The notes under the pieces are model-generated. The model ran no database searches, was not told where the DNA came from, and worked only from the letters and a program-made list of their open reading frames with translations. From assembly GCF_049537155.1 (NCBI RefSeq), contig NZ_JBMVQZ010000015.1, positions 1 through 64,000 on the forward strand: a DNA stretch of 64,000 nucleotides, written 5' to 3'. The position numbers and the translations under genes are program-made. This DNA is from Limisphaera sp049537155. GTDB lineage: Bacteria > Verrucomicrobiota > Verrucomicrobiia > Limisphaerales > Limisphaeraceae. Below, in pieces: positions 52,674 through 61,034 of the stretch (its first letter is position 1; every line of letters begins with the position of its first letter).

Positions 52674-53345
52674 TTGGAAACACCCATCGTCATCGCCATT
52701 GACGGGACCAGCGCCAGCGGCAAGAGCACGAATGCCCGGCTCGTGGCGCGTGCGCTCGGGTACGTCTACGTGGACACGGGGGCGATGTACCGCACCCTGG
52801 CCTGGTATTGCTTGAAACTCGGTGTGGATGTGAAGGACCCGGATGCGGTCGCCCGTGTCTGCCGCCGCTGGAAAACCGAGCTGCGCTGCGTGGACGGGCA
52901 GGTGCGCTTGTTGGTGGACGGTTATTACCCGGAGCGTGAGATTCGGACCGCGGAGGTCAGTGCGGCGGTTCCGCATGTGGCCGCGGTGCCGGCCGTGCGG
53001 CGCTGGATGAAGCGGAAACAGCGGGAGTGCACGAAGTTCGGCAACCTCGTGATGGAAGGGCGCGACATCGGCACGAACGTCTTCCCGGAAACGGAGTTCA
53101 AGTACTACCTCGATGCCAGCCTGGAGGAACGGCACCGTCGCCGCGCGGCCGAGGGTGTGCAGGAGGACCTGGCCGCCCGCGATCAACAGGACAGCCAGCG
53201 GGCCGTGGCGCCGCTGATGATCCCGCTGGGTGCCCACGTGATCAACACCTCCGAGATGAGCCCCGAACAGACCAGCGCCCTGATTCTGGAGGACATCCGG
53301 CAGCGGTTGGCCGCCCGCAGGACCGGTGGCGCTTCCTCATCATGA
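52674..53345 (+). CDS. cmk: Cytidylate kinase
   Basis: 223 residues from a TTG at 52674 with 'gaagga' just upstream. P-loop 'GTSASGKST' (about 11-19), then 'YVDTGAMYRTLAWY' (about 32-45), 'VMEGRDIGTNVFPE' (about 125-138) and the LID 'RHRRRAAEG' are all typical of Cmk. It phosphorylates CMP and dCMP. A cmk gene between aroA and plsC is common in bacteria. The stop overlaps the next start (ATGA). Confidence 0.95.
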   Translation: METPIVIAIDGTSASGKSTNARLVARALGYVYVDTGAMYRTLAWYCLKLGVDVKDPDAVARVCRRWKTELRCVDGQVRLLVDGYYPEREIRTAEVSAAVPHVAAVPAVRRWMKRKQRECTKFGNLVMEGRDIGTNVFPETEFKYYLDASLEERHRRRAAEGVQEDLAARDQQDSQRAVAPLMIPLGAHVINTSEMSPEQTSALILEDIRQRLAARRTGGASSS

Positions 53346-53986
53346 CCGGTGCGGCGCGGATGGATCCCCTTTACCGGGTGAGCTGGCAGTTCTGCCGGCT
53401 GGTGTTCCGACTCTGTTTCCGCTGGCAGGTGGAACATGTCGGGCGCGTGCCGGCCGAGGGAGGCGTCATCCTGGCCCCGAACCATGCCAGTTTCCTGGAT
53501 CCGCCGCTGGTGGGGGCGGCGGTGACGCGCCCGGTGTCGTACCTGGCCCGCAAGAGCCTCTTCAGCTTTCCCCTGCTGGGCTGGCTGTTGCGCCGGTACC
53601 GGTGCATCCCTGTGGACCGTAACGCCACTGCGCCGGCCGGCCTCCGGACGCTGCTCGAACGCCTCCAAGCCGGGGAAGCCGTGCTCTTGTTTCCCGAGGG
53701 GACGCGCAGCCCGGACGGGTCGCTGCGACCAGCCCAGGTGGGGTTGGGCCTGTTGGTGGTGCGCAGTCAGGCCCCGGTCGTGCCGGTCCGGCTCTTTGGA
53801 ACGTACGAGGCATGGAGCCGGCATCGGCGCCTGCCCAGGCCGCGGCCCGTACGCGTGGTCTTCGGTCATCCGTTGGATTTCGCTCCCCAGCGACGTGAGG
53901 CCGCATCAGCCGATCGTGCCCGGCTCAAGGCGATCTATCAAGAGATTGCGCAAATCTGGGAGGAGGCGGTCCGCGAACTGAGTTAG
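53342..53986 (+). CDS. plsC: 1-acyl-sn-glycerol-3-phosphate acyltransferase
   Basis: 214 residues from the ATG at 53342, overlapping the cmk stop. The acyltransferase signature HX4D is 'HASFLD' (H48, D53) and the second motif is 'FPEGTRS' (about 119-125). A hydrophobic N-terminal segment anchors it in the inner membrane. It adds the second acyl chain in phosphatidic acid synthesis. The neighbouring cmk suggests the usual cmk-plsC unit. Confidence 0.92.
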   Translation: MTGAARMDPLYRVSWQFCRLVFRLCFRWQVEHVGRVPAEGGVILAPNHASFLDPPLVGAAVTRPVSYLARKSLFSFPLLGWLLRRYRCIPVDRNATAPAGLRTLLERLQAGEAVLLFPEGTRSPDGSLRPAQVGLGLLVVRSQAPVVPVRLFGTYEAWSRHRRLPRPRPVRVVFGHPLDFAPQRREAASADRARLKAIYQEIAQIWEEAVRELS

Positions 53987-54318
53987 ATGGCACTTTTCCT
54001 GTGGTGCCGTGCGGGAGACGACGAGCCCGGACGGCAACAGCGTTGGTCTGCAAGGGGCTTGGGATCCGTGCCTGAGGCTCGACCGTAGCAACGGTTGGAG
54101 CTGCCCGCACGACTTTGGGCGCGGCTGGCCAGTTTGTCAGGGCGGCTTCGGCCGGCGATTGGGAATGTCCGACGTTGGTGGAGTCCGGGTCGGAGCGTGA
54201 GTTCGGGCCTTCCCGGGGCTCTGGGTCCTCCCGTGAGGTCCGCCACGGAGGAGCAGGTCCTCGCCGAAACAGCCGCTTTGACAAGGTTCCACCCCTCCGA
54301 CAGAGTAGGGTGACAGCC
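53987..54318. other. Gene-free spacer, about 330 bases
   Basis: No coding sequence or repeat seen. A weak hairpin 'ggcac...gtgcc' at 53989-54009 lacks a T run, so I do not call a terminator. Confidence 0.45.
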
Positions 54319-55401
54319 ATGAATATCTGGCAGGCATACGAGGAGTTGAAGGGCGCACTGGGTCCCGAGGCTTCTCAGAAGGTCGCGCACGTCTTGGACG
54401 CGCTCATTCAGGAGCATGTGCGGACCGAGGTCAGGGACGCCACCGAACCGCTGGCGCGTGCGTTGCAGGAGCTGGCGACCGAACAGGTGCGGACAGAACA
54501 GCAGCTGCAGCGGCTCGCCCAGAAAGTGGAAGAGCTTGTCGAGGCGCAGAGGCGGACGGACGAACGGCTCGAGGCCCTCGCGGTGCGGGTGGAGCAGCTG
54601 GCCGAGGCGCAGAAGCGAACCGAACAGCGGCTCGAGGAGCTTGCCGAGGCGCAGAGGCGGACGGACGAGCGGCTCGAGGCCCTCGCGGTGCGGGTGGAGC
54701 AGCTGGCCGAGGCGCAGAAGCGAACCGAACAGCGGCTCGAAGAACTTGCCGACGCGCAGAGGCGGACGGACGAGCGGCTCGAGGCCCTCGCGGTGCGGGT
54801 GGAGCAGCTGGCCGAGGCGCAGAGGCGAACCGAACAGCGGCTCGAAGAACTTGCCGAGGCGCAGAGGCGAACCGAGCAGCGGCTCGAAGAGCTGGCCGAG
54901 GCGCAGAGGCAAACCGAGCAGCGGGTTCAGACCCTGGCCATCCGGTTGGATCAGTTGGCCGCGGCCTTGCAGGAAACCCGGGAACGTTTGGACGAAACCA
55001 ACCGGCAGTTGGGCGGGTTGTCCGCGACTGTTGGTTATACACTGGAAAACGCTGCCTATCGCGCGCTTCCGGCGCTCTTGGAGCGCGACCACCGGGTGCG
55101 GGTGCTGGAAAGAATCCGCCGCGACTTCCTGACCGACTCGGAGGGGAGAAACCTCGAAGTAAACATCCTGGCACGGGCGGAACAGGACGGCCAGCCCGTC
55201 TGGATTGTCGGGGAGAGCAAGACGCAACTTTCGTGCAACGACGTGGATCGGTTTTTGCGACGGCGTTTGGAACGGCTGCAGCCGGTTTTGGGGCGTGTTT
55301 TCCCCGTCCTGGTGACGCACATGATCAGCGGGCCCGAGGTGCGAACCTACGCCCAATCCAAGGGGGTCGCACTATACCTGTCGTTCGAGTTCGACGCCTG
55401 A
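54319..55401 (+). CDS. Coiled-coil repeat protein with PD-(D/E)XK-nuclease-like C-terminus
   Basis: 360 residues from the ATG at 54319. Residues about 65-205 are a regular heptad coiled coil made of 21- and 14-residue units ('LAEAQRRTDERLEALAVRVEQ' cut at 20, and 'LAEAQKRTEQRLEE'), which alternate in three 35-residue blocks before ending in 14-residue units. The DNA copies are nearly identical, so length probably varies. The last 125 residues contain 'YTLENAAYRALPALL', 'NLEVNILAR' and 'VGESK', which fit a PD-(D/E)XK nuclease core (acidic residue, then ExK). Such proteins (DUF3782-like) occur in families of many copies in cyanobacteria and Verrucomicrobiota; function unknown. It is not followed by another + strand gene. 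Confidence 0.75.
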   Translation: MNIWQAYEELKGALGPEASQKVAHVLDALIQEHVRTEVRDATEPLARALQELATEQVRTEQQLQRLAQKVEELVEAQRRTDERLEALAVRVEQLAEAQKRTEQRLEELAEAQRRTDERLEALAVRVEQLAEAQKRTEQRLEELADAQRRTDERLEALAVRVEQLAEAQRRTEQRLEELAEAQRRTEQRLEELAEAQRQTEQRVQTLAIRLDQLAAALQETRERLDETNRQLGGLSATVGYTLENAAYRALPALLERDHRVRVLERIRRDFLTDSEGRNLEVNILARAEQDGQPVWIVGESKTQLSCNDVDRFLRRRLERLQPVLGRVFPVLVTHMISGPEVRTYAQSKGVALYLSFEFDA

Positions 55402-55595
55402 TGCGGCTGACCCGGGCCGGGCAGCACCGCTCCCGCCATCCGGGTCATCCGTTCTGGCAGGGCGCAAGGCGGTGGGGCCGGATTGGCTGTGTGGGGCCAT
55501 GGTGCCCCGGGTTTCATGCCCAGCCATCGCGCTCGGGTCCCGCACCAGACAGGTCGTCCCGCCTTCATCCCGTCGAGGGATGGCGTTTCGGTCTC

Positions 55596-56903
55596 TCATC
55601 CGGACCGGGGCTTCGGCGGGTCGGCGGGTGCGGGCATCCATCTTCCGTACCATTGGTCGAAGGATTCACGGGGTCGCACCTGTTGAACGACACGGCCGTC
55701 GTGCCAGAGCACCGGTGCCAGCCCGTGTGAAAAGCGCGTTTCCCAGGAGAGGTTGTAGGCCCCGGCGTGCATCCAGATGAGGTGATCGCCGGCTCGCAGG
55801 CCCCGGGGCAGTCCCGCCTCGGCCAGCACGTCGAAGGTCATGCAGGTGGGGCCGGTGACGATTGTCGGCACCCGGCGGCCTGCTCGCTCGGGCAGCACCA
55901 CGAGATCGTGTCTCTCCCAGGTGCTCACCATCCCGTGCAGGGTGCGCCCCCCGTCGCAGATGGCGTATCGAACGGTTCCTCGTGTCTTGAGGTCACGCAC
56001 CCGCACCACCAGCACGCCGGCGGGTGCGGCCAGCCAGCGGCCGTTTTCCAGCCAGAACTCCTTCAAGTGGGCGAAAGATTTCCGCGCCCTTTGCAACGCT
56101 TGTGCGAAGGCCGGGATGGAAAAACCTCGGGCCAGCGGCCGGTTTGTGGGATCGAGGGCGCCGTCGAGTGGCCACCCACCGCCACAGTCCACGACCTGCG
56201 GGTGCCAATGCAATTGGTGGCACAGCGTGGCTGCTTCCTCCAGTGCTGCGGCGTACCAGTCTGCGGAGGGGATCTGGGTGCCAAGGTGAAAATGCAGCAC
56301 CTCGGGTTCGATTCCGATCCGGCGCGCCCGGCGGAGGACCTCGCGCAGTTCCGGGAGACTCATGCCGAACTGGCCGGGCCGTGCGCGTGAATCGGCTGAC
56401 CGGCACACTCCGGGCGCCAGACGCAGGCCCAACTGCCATTTGTACTTCGCGGCCAGCGGGAGCAACACGGCAGCCTCGGCCGGAGAATCCAGGTTGACCC
56501 GGAGGCCGCACCGTTCGAACCCAGGCAACCAATCCTGTTTTGCCGGTCCATTGACCAGGATTGCTTCCGGGGTGAATCCCTCTGCGAGGGCGGCGCGAAG
56601 CTCGAATTCGCTGACCACCTCGATCCCGCGCCCCTCCTTGCGCCACCATTGCCAGAGGGGCGGCAGGGTGAGCGTCTTGGCGGACCACCAGTGTTTCACC
56701 GGGATTCCCTGCAGGGCGCGGTCGGCCCGGGCCAATCGCCACTGGAGCGGCCGGAGCGAAAAAAGAAAAAACGGGGTGACATGCTTCCGGAGCAGCGGCT
56801 TGACCTGTCGGAGCCAGAAGTGTCGCGGGTCTTCCGGCTCATCGGGTCGCTGGTTCCGGGGCCGGCCCGGGAGGCGGGGGTGCCCTGGGGCGGTGCAGCT
56901 CAT
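55596..56903 (-). CDS. PLP-dependent decarboxylase, fold type III (LysA/ODC family)
   Basis: 435 residues from the ATG complement at 56901-56903, overlapping the thrC stop (ATGA). The pyridoxal-phosphate lysine is in 'HWWSAKTLTL' (the 'YSVKAN' site, about residue 60). 'VSEFEL', 'NGPAKQ', 'LHFHLGTQI', 'VDCGGGWPLDG', 'LENGRWLAAPAG' (for EPGR) and 'GPTCMTFDVLAEAG' follow in order, then 'AGAYNLSWETRFS' at the C-terminus. Several deviate from LysA (EPGR to ENGR, CDSxD to CMTFD), so the substrate could be DAP, ornithine or a related amino acid. Its place after hom and thrC favours meso-DAP (lysine), but this is inference. Confidence 0.75.
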   Translation of the reverse strand: MSCTAPGHPRLPGRPRNQRPDEPEDPRHFWLRQVKPLLRKHVTPFFLFSLRPLQWRLARADRALQGIPVKHWWSAKTLTLPPLWQWWRKEGRGIEVVSEFELRAALAEGFTPEAILVNGPAKQDWLPGFERCGLRVNLDSPAEAAVLLPLAAKYKWQLGLRLAPGVCRSADSRARPGQFGMSLPELREVLRRARRIGIEPEVLHFHLGTQIPSADWYAAALEEAATLCHQLHWHPQVVDCGGGWPLDGALDPTNRPLARGFSIPAFAQALQRARKSFAHLKEFWLENGRWLAAPAGVLVVRVRDLKTRGTVRYAICDGGRTLHGMVSTWERHDLVVLPERAGRRVPTIVTGPTCMTFDVLAEAGLPRGLRAGDHLIWMHAGAYNLSWETRFSHGLAPVLWHDGRVVQQVRPRESFDQWYGRWMPAPADPPKPRSG

Positions 56904-58258
56904 GGCCGGGGCAACGCCAGGAGGTAGTCGCGGAACTGTTCGTAACGCGGTTCGAGTGTGTCGCAGGACTCCGGCAGGTGGTCCAGGGCTTTCAGGGCTG
57001 CCGGCTCCTCGGGTCGGAACCCAAGTAATCGTTCGATTTCCTCGGGGAACTTGGCCGGATGCGCCGTTTCCAGCACGACGGTTGGGACGGGCCTGGCGGA
57101 GGTTTCCCGGCGGTACAGTTGGAATCCCCACCAGGCCACAGCTCCGTGGGGTTCGAGGAGAAGGCGGTGCCGTTCCCAAGCCTGGCGGATGGCGGCGCGG
57201 GTTTCATCGTCCGAGACGGAAACGCTGTAGAGATCCCTTCGCATGGCCGCCAGATCCGGTTCCTGGCAAATCCGCCCGGTTTCATCCATCCAACCTCCGT
57301 ACACGGCGATCAACCGGGCGAGGTTGCTGGGGTGGCCGACGTTCATGGCGTTGGAGAGGCAGGCCCGGGACGGCACCACTTTTTCGTACCGGCCGGTGGC
57401 CAGGTAACGGGGGAACTCGTCGTTGCGGTTGACGGGCACCACCAGCCGCCGCACCGGCAACCCCATGAGCCGTGCGATCACCGCGCCCATCATGTTGCCG
57501 AAGTTGCCGCTGGGGACCACCACGTCCACGGCTTGCTCCGGACCGGCCACGCGTGCGGCGGCGTAAAAGTAGTACACACTCTGCGGCAGCAACCGGCCGA
57601 CGTTGATGGAATTGGCCGATGAGAGGTTGAGCCCTTCGAGCGCGGGGTCGGCAAACGCCTGTTTCACCAGTGCCTGGCAATCGTCGAATTTCCCGTTCAG
57701 CGCCACCGTGCGGATGTTGTCGCCCAGCGTGGTCATCTGCCGGCGCTGGCGGTCGCTGACCTCCTCGCGTGGAAACAGGACCACGACGCGGATGCCCGGC
57801 ACGCGATGGAACGCGCTGGCCACGGCCGAACCGGTGTCGCCGCTGGTGGCCGTGAGGATGGTCAGGGGCCGGCCTGACCGGGCCACCAGCCGGGACAACA
57901 CCCGCGCCATCCAACGCGCTGCGAAATCCTTGAATGACGCGGTGGGCCCGCGATCCAGGCGGAGGATGTACACCCGGTCCTCATCCCGGACGGGCTCCAG
58001 GGGCACCGGGAAATCGTAGGCCTGCCGGCACAGCTCCGCGAGTTCGTCCGGAGCGAGGAGTCCCTCGGTGTACGGCGCCAAAACCTGTGTGGCAATGTCC
58101 GCGTACTCCCGTTCGGCGAAGCTGCGGCGGGTGTGAACATCGAGAGTGGGGAACCGTTCCGGCAGATACAGCCCCCGATCGGGCGCCTGACCCCGCATGA
58201 GAGCCTCGCGCAGGTCGGCCGCGGGAGCCGCGCAATTGGTGCTGCGATACCGGATCAT
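56900..58258 (-). CDS. thrC: Threonine synthase
   Basis: 452 residues. N-terminal 'YRSTN' and 'GLYLPERFP' are typical of ThrC. The PLP lysine is in 'GPTASFKDFAARWMAR' (about 105-120), then 'TATSGDTGSAVASAF' (about 137-151), 'NSINVGRLLPQSVYYFYA' and 'VPSGNFGNMMGAVIA'. It converts O-phosphohomoserine to threonine. The gene lies 17 bases after hom, in the same direction, and overlaps the decarboxylase gene. No homoserine kinase is visible next to them. Confidence 0.95.
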   Translation of the reverse strand: MIRYRSTNCAAPAADLREALMRGQAPDRGLYLPERFPTLDVHTRRSFAEREYADIATQVLAPYTEGLLAPDELAELCRQAYDFPVPLEPVRDEDRVYILRLDRGPTASFKDFAARWMARVLSRLVARSGRPLTILTATSGDTGSAVASAFHRVPGIRVVVLFPREEVSDRQRRQMTTLGDNIRTVALNGKFDDCQALVKQAFADPALEGLNLSSANSINVGRLLPQSVYYFYAAARVAGPEQAVDVVVPSGNFGNMMGAVIARLMGLPVRRLVVPVNRNDEFPRYLATGRYEKVVPSRACLSNAMNVGHPSNLARLIAVYGGWMDETGRICQEPDLAAMRRDLYSVSVSDDETRAAIRQAWERHRLLLEPHGAVAWWGFQLYRRETSARPVPTVVLETAHPAKFPEEIERLLGFRPEEPAALKALDHLPESCDTLEPRYEQFRDYLLALPRP

Positions 58259-58275
58259 GAACGCCTGCGGTTTGT

Positions 58276-59598
58276 TCAGTCCAACGATTCGACGCGGAAC
58301 CGGACCGGCGGGGCCTTGACCACGGGAAGTCGGCCGATCCGGCCGAGGGCCCGGCGCACCGCGCCGTCCGGCGCCTCGTGCAGCATCAGTATCAGCGGCA
58401 CGATTTCCCCGGTGTGCCCCTCGGGTTGAATGACCGAGGCAATGCCGATCCCGGCCTGGCCGAACACCGCGGCAATCCGCGCCAACACACCGGGCCGGTC
58501 CACAACACTCAACCGGACAAACGACCGGCTCACCACCTCGTCCATCGGCACCACACGGACCCGGTTCGGTTGCCGCACGAAAGCCGGGCGCCGTCGCGGG
58601 CTGCCGAACCGCAGGTCCAGGGCCGCATCGGCCAGATCACTCAGCACGGCGCTGGCCGTGGCGTCCTTGCCCGCGCCCTGGCCGTAAAACAGCGTCTCGC
58701 CCACCACGTCCCCGCGGACAAACACCGCGTTGAACACACCCTGAACGCCCGCCAGCACGTGCCGGCTGGGGATCAGCGCCGGGTAAACCGACACCTGCAA
58801 CGGTGTCTCGCCATCGGTTGCGTCCGCCGATCCCAGCTCCTTCACAATGCCCAACAGTTTGATCGTGTAACCCAGTTGCGAGGCAAATTCCAGGTCCAAC
58901 GGGGAGACGGATCGGATGCCCTCGACCCTGATTTTCGAGGGCGGAATCCAGATGCCGTGAGCCAGCGAGGCCAGGATGCCGGTTTTGTGCTGGGCGTCAT
59001 GGCCGTCAATGTCCAGGTCGGGCGGTGTTTCGGCGTAACCCTCCCGTTGGGCTTCCTTCAACACGGCATCGAACCCGGCGCGATCCCGGGCCATGCGGGT
59101 GAGGATGTAGTTGCAGGTGCCGTTGACGATGCCGTAGAGCGCACGGATGCGATTGCCCACGAACCCCTCGCGCAGCGCCTTGATGATCGGAATCCCGCCG
59201 CACACGCTGGCCTCGAAATACAGGTTCGTCCCGTGACGCTCGGCTTTGCGGAACAGCTCGGGACCGTGCGCCGAGAGCAGGGCCTTGTTTGCGGTGATCA
59301 CCGGTTTGCCCAGGCGCAGTGCCGTCTCGACAATCTGCCGAGCGACCGTGGTACCCCCCACCAGTTCGGTGACCATGTGGACCTCGGGGTCCTCAACCAC
59401 CTGGCGCCAGTCGGTGGTCAGCAGCCGGCGCGGGATCGGATAGGGCCTCGGCTCGTCCACGGCCTTGACGGCCACTTTGCGGACTTGAATCCGGACGCCG
59501 ATCCGGCAGGCCAACAGCTCGCCGTTCTGTTGCAGGGCGTGGAACACGCCGCTGCCGACCGTCCCGCCTCCTACCATGCCGAGATTCAACACGTCCAT
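58276..59598 (-). CDS. hom: Homoserine dehydrogenase with C-terminal ACT domain
   Basis: 440 residues. NAD(P)-binding 'NLGMVGGGTVGSGVFHAL' at the N-terminus, 'TANKALLSAHG' and 'FEASVCGGIPIIKALREGF' (about 148-166) with the substrate-binding region, and 'GIVNGTCNYILTRM' (about 175-188). Residues about 360-430 are an ACT domain ('LSVVDRPGVLARIAAVFGQAGIGIASVIQ' by position), which usually gives feedback control by threonine. It makes homoserine from aspartate semialdehyde. It is the first gene of hom-thrC-decarboxylase. Confidence 0.96.
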   Translation of the reverse strand: MDVLNLGMVGGGTVGSGVFHALQQNGELLACRIGVRIQVRKVAVKAVDEPRPYPIPRRLLTTDWRQVVEDPEVHMVTELVGGTTVARQIVETALRLGKPVITANKALLSAHGPELFRKAERHGTNLYFEASVCGGIPIIKALREGFVGNRIRALYGIVNGTCNYILTRMARDRAGFDAVLKEAQREGYAETPPDLDIDGHDAQHKTGILASLAHGIWIPPSKIRVEGIRSVSPLDLEFASQLGYTIKLLGIVKELGSADATDGETPLQVSVYPALIPSRHVLAGVQGVFNAVFVRGDVVGETLFYGQGAGKDATASAVLSDLADAALDLRFGSPRRRPAFVRQPNRVRVVPMDEVVSRSFVRLSVVDRPGVLARIAAVFGQAGIGIASVIQPEGHTGEIVPLILMLHEAPDGAVRRALGRIGRLPVVKAPPVRFRVESLD

Positions 59599-59728
59599 AA
59601 CGGCCGCCCAACTTGCCGGGAAGGCGTTTCAGCGACAACCCCTTTGTGCGGCGATGTCACCCGGATCACCCTCCGGCCCCGGGCAGGGCGCGGGCCGGGC
59701 TGGTCTGCTGGAGAGGCGGCAACGGCGT

Positions 59729-60874
59729 TCAATACCGGCTTTGTCCTGTCCGCTGGCTGTTGCCCTGGTAGGTGGGCCAGTTGGAGGGCGCCAGCGGGGC
59801 CTCGGGATGGAGGGCATGCAGGGCGTAATAGGTAAGGACGTAGATCGTCCCGTCCCGTCCCAGCGCCGGGCTCGACAGGATGAACCCCTTGAGCCAGTTG
59901 TGCCACACGTAACGTCCCTCGGGTGTCACGGCATGGAGGGACCCGTCCCGGCTGCCCACCAGGATCGTGCCATTGGCGCAGAGCGTGGGAGCGGCCTCCA
60001 CATCGTCGCCCGTGCCGTACCGCCACAGGAGCCGACCGAGCTCGCCGTAGGCGCGCAGGTCACGGTTGACCCCCACGTACACGCGTCCGTCCAGGTCGAG
60101 CACCGGCGAGGAGGCGGTGATGCCGCCCGTGTGGGTCTCCCATCGCAACCGTCCGTTCCGATCCACACAGAGCAATCGCCCGCGCACCGTCGTAAAGTAC
60201 ACATTGCCCTGAGGATCCAGGGCCGGCGTGGAGAGAATGGCCCCGTTGGCCTGGTACATCCAAAGTTCGGTGCCGTCCGGTCGCAGTGCGTACAGACGCC
60301 CCGCATGGGTGCCGAAGTAGATCATGTCGTCGGCGGCGACGGCGGCGGAGGCTGAGATGATGCCGGAGGCGTCGAAGGTCCACCGGACCCGGCCCTCGGG
60401 CGAGAGCACGTAGAACCGTCCGTCCCAGGATCCGAAGCACACGCTACCGTCCGACAGAAGGGCAGGGGAGGCGTCCACCCACTGGCCGGTGCGGAAATAC
60501 CATTTCAGCCGCCCGTCCGGGCGCAGCGCGTACAGGCGGCGGTCCCGGCAACCGAAATAGATCGTTCCATCGGGTGCCACCGTGGGCGCCGACTGGATCT
60601 CCATGCCCGTGGCGAACTGCCAGCGGCGCTGTCCATCCGGCCCGAACGCCACCATCCGGCCGTCGAACAACCCCACGTACACTGTGCCGTCCGGCGCCAC
60701 AGCCGGCGTGGCCTGATTGCCCGAACCCAATTGGACCGACCAGAGGTTGGTGCCCGGACGCAAGGGGGGTTGCGCCCGGGCCATCAGCGCCAGAGCACAG
60801 CAAAGCCCCACCCACCACCATCGGTGCAACCCACATGAAGTTGCTGCCCTCCCGTTCCAACCGCTCCGCATCAT
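59729..60874 (-). CDS. Exported PQQ-like beta-propeller protein
   Basis: 381 residues from the first of two adjacent ATG codons (complement of 60872-60874). 'WWVGLCCALALMARA' is a signal peptide. The mature part has about seven repeats of the type '(T/A)P..APDGTVYVG..DGR..A..PDG...W....G', the blade pattern of PQQ/BamB-like propellers. The PQQ-enzyme catalytic residues are not apparent, so it is probably a binding or scaffolding protein on the outside of the inner membrane. It is 130 bases from hom, on the same strand. Confidence 0.8.
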   Translation of the reverse strand: MMRSGWNGRAATSCGLHRWWWVGLCCALALMARAQPPLRPGTNLWSVQLGSGNQATPAVAPDGTVYVGLFDGRMVAFGPDGQRRWQFATGMEIQSAPTVAPDGTIYFGCRDRRLYALRPDGRLKWYFRTGQWVDASPALLSDGSVCFGSWDGRFYVLSPEGRVRWTFDASGIISASAAVAADDMIYFGTHAGRLYALRPDGTELWMYQANGAILSTPALDPQGNVYFTTVRGRLLCVDRNGRLRWETHTGGITASSPVLDLDGRVYVGVNRDLRAYGELGRLLWRYGTGDDVEAAPTLCANGTILVGSRDGSLHAVTPEGRYVWHNWLKGFILSSPALGRDGTIYVLTYYALHALHPEAPLAPSNWPTYQGNSQRTGQSRY

Positions 60875-61034
60875 CCGTGCCCAGTTAAGGGTGGCCGTCG
60901 CCCGGCGGCAATCCTTTTGGCAACTCCGCCCGGCCGTGCCCCGGCGGCGGGTTCTGCGGATCGCGTTTCCCACGGGACTCTCTGCGGACCTGCCGGCCCG
61001 AGGCCGGCCCACGCAGGGCGGGGAGGCCGGTTGC

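Noticed and set aside
53989..54009. Terminator after plsC
   Set aside because: The hairpin is short and has no T run after it.
54540..54920. Tandem DNA repeats as CRISPR or satellite
   Set aside because: They are in frame within a coding region and encode a heptad coiled coil.
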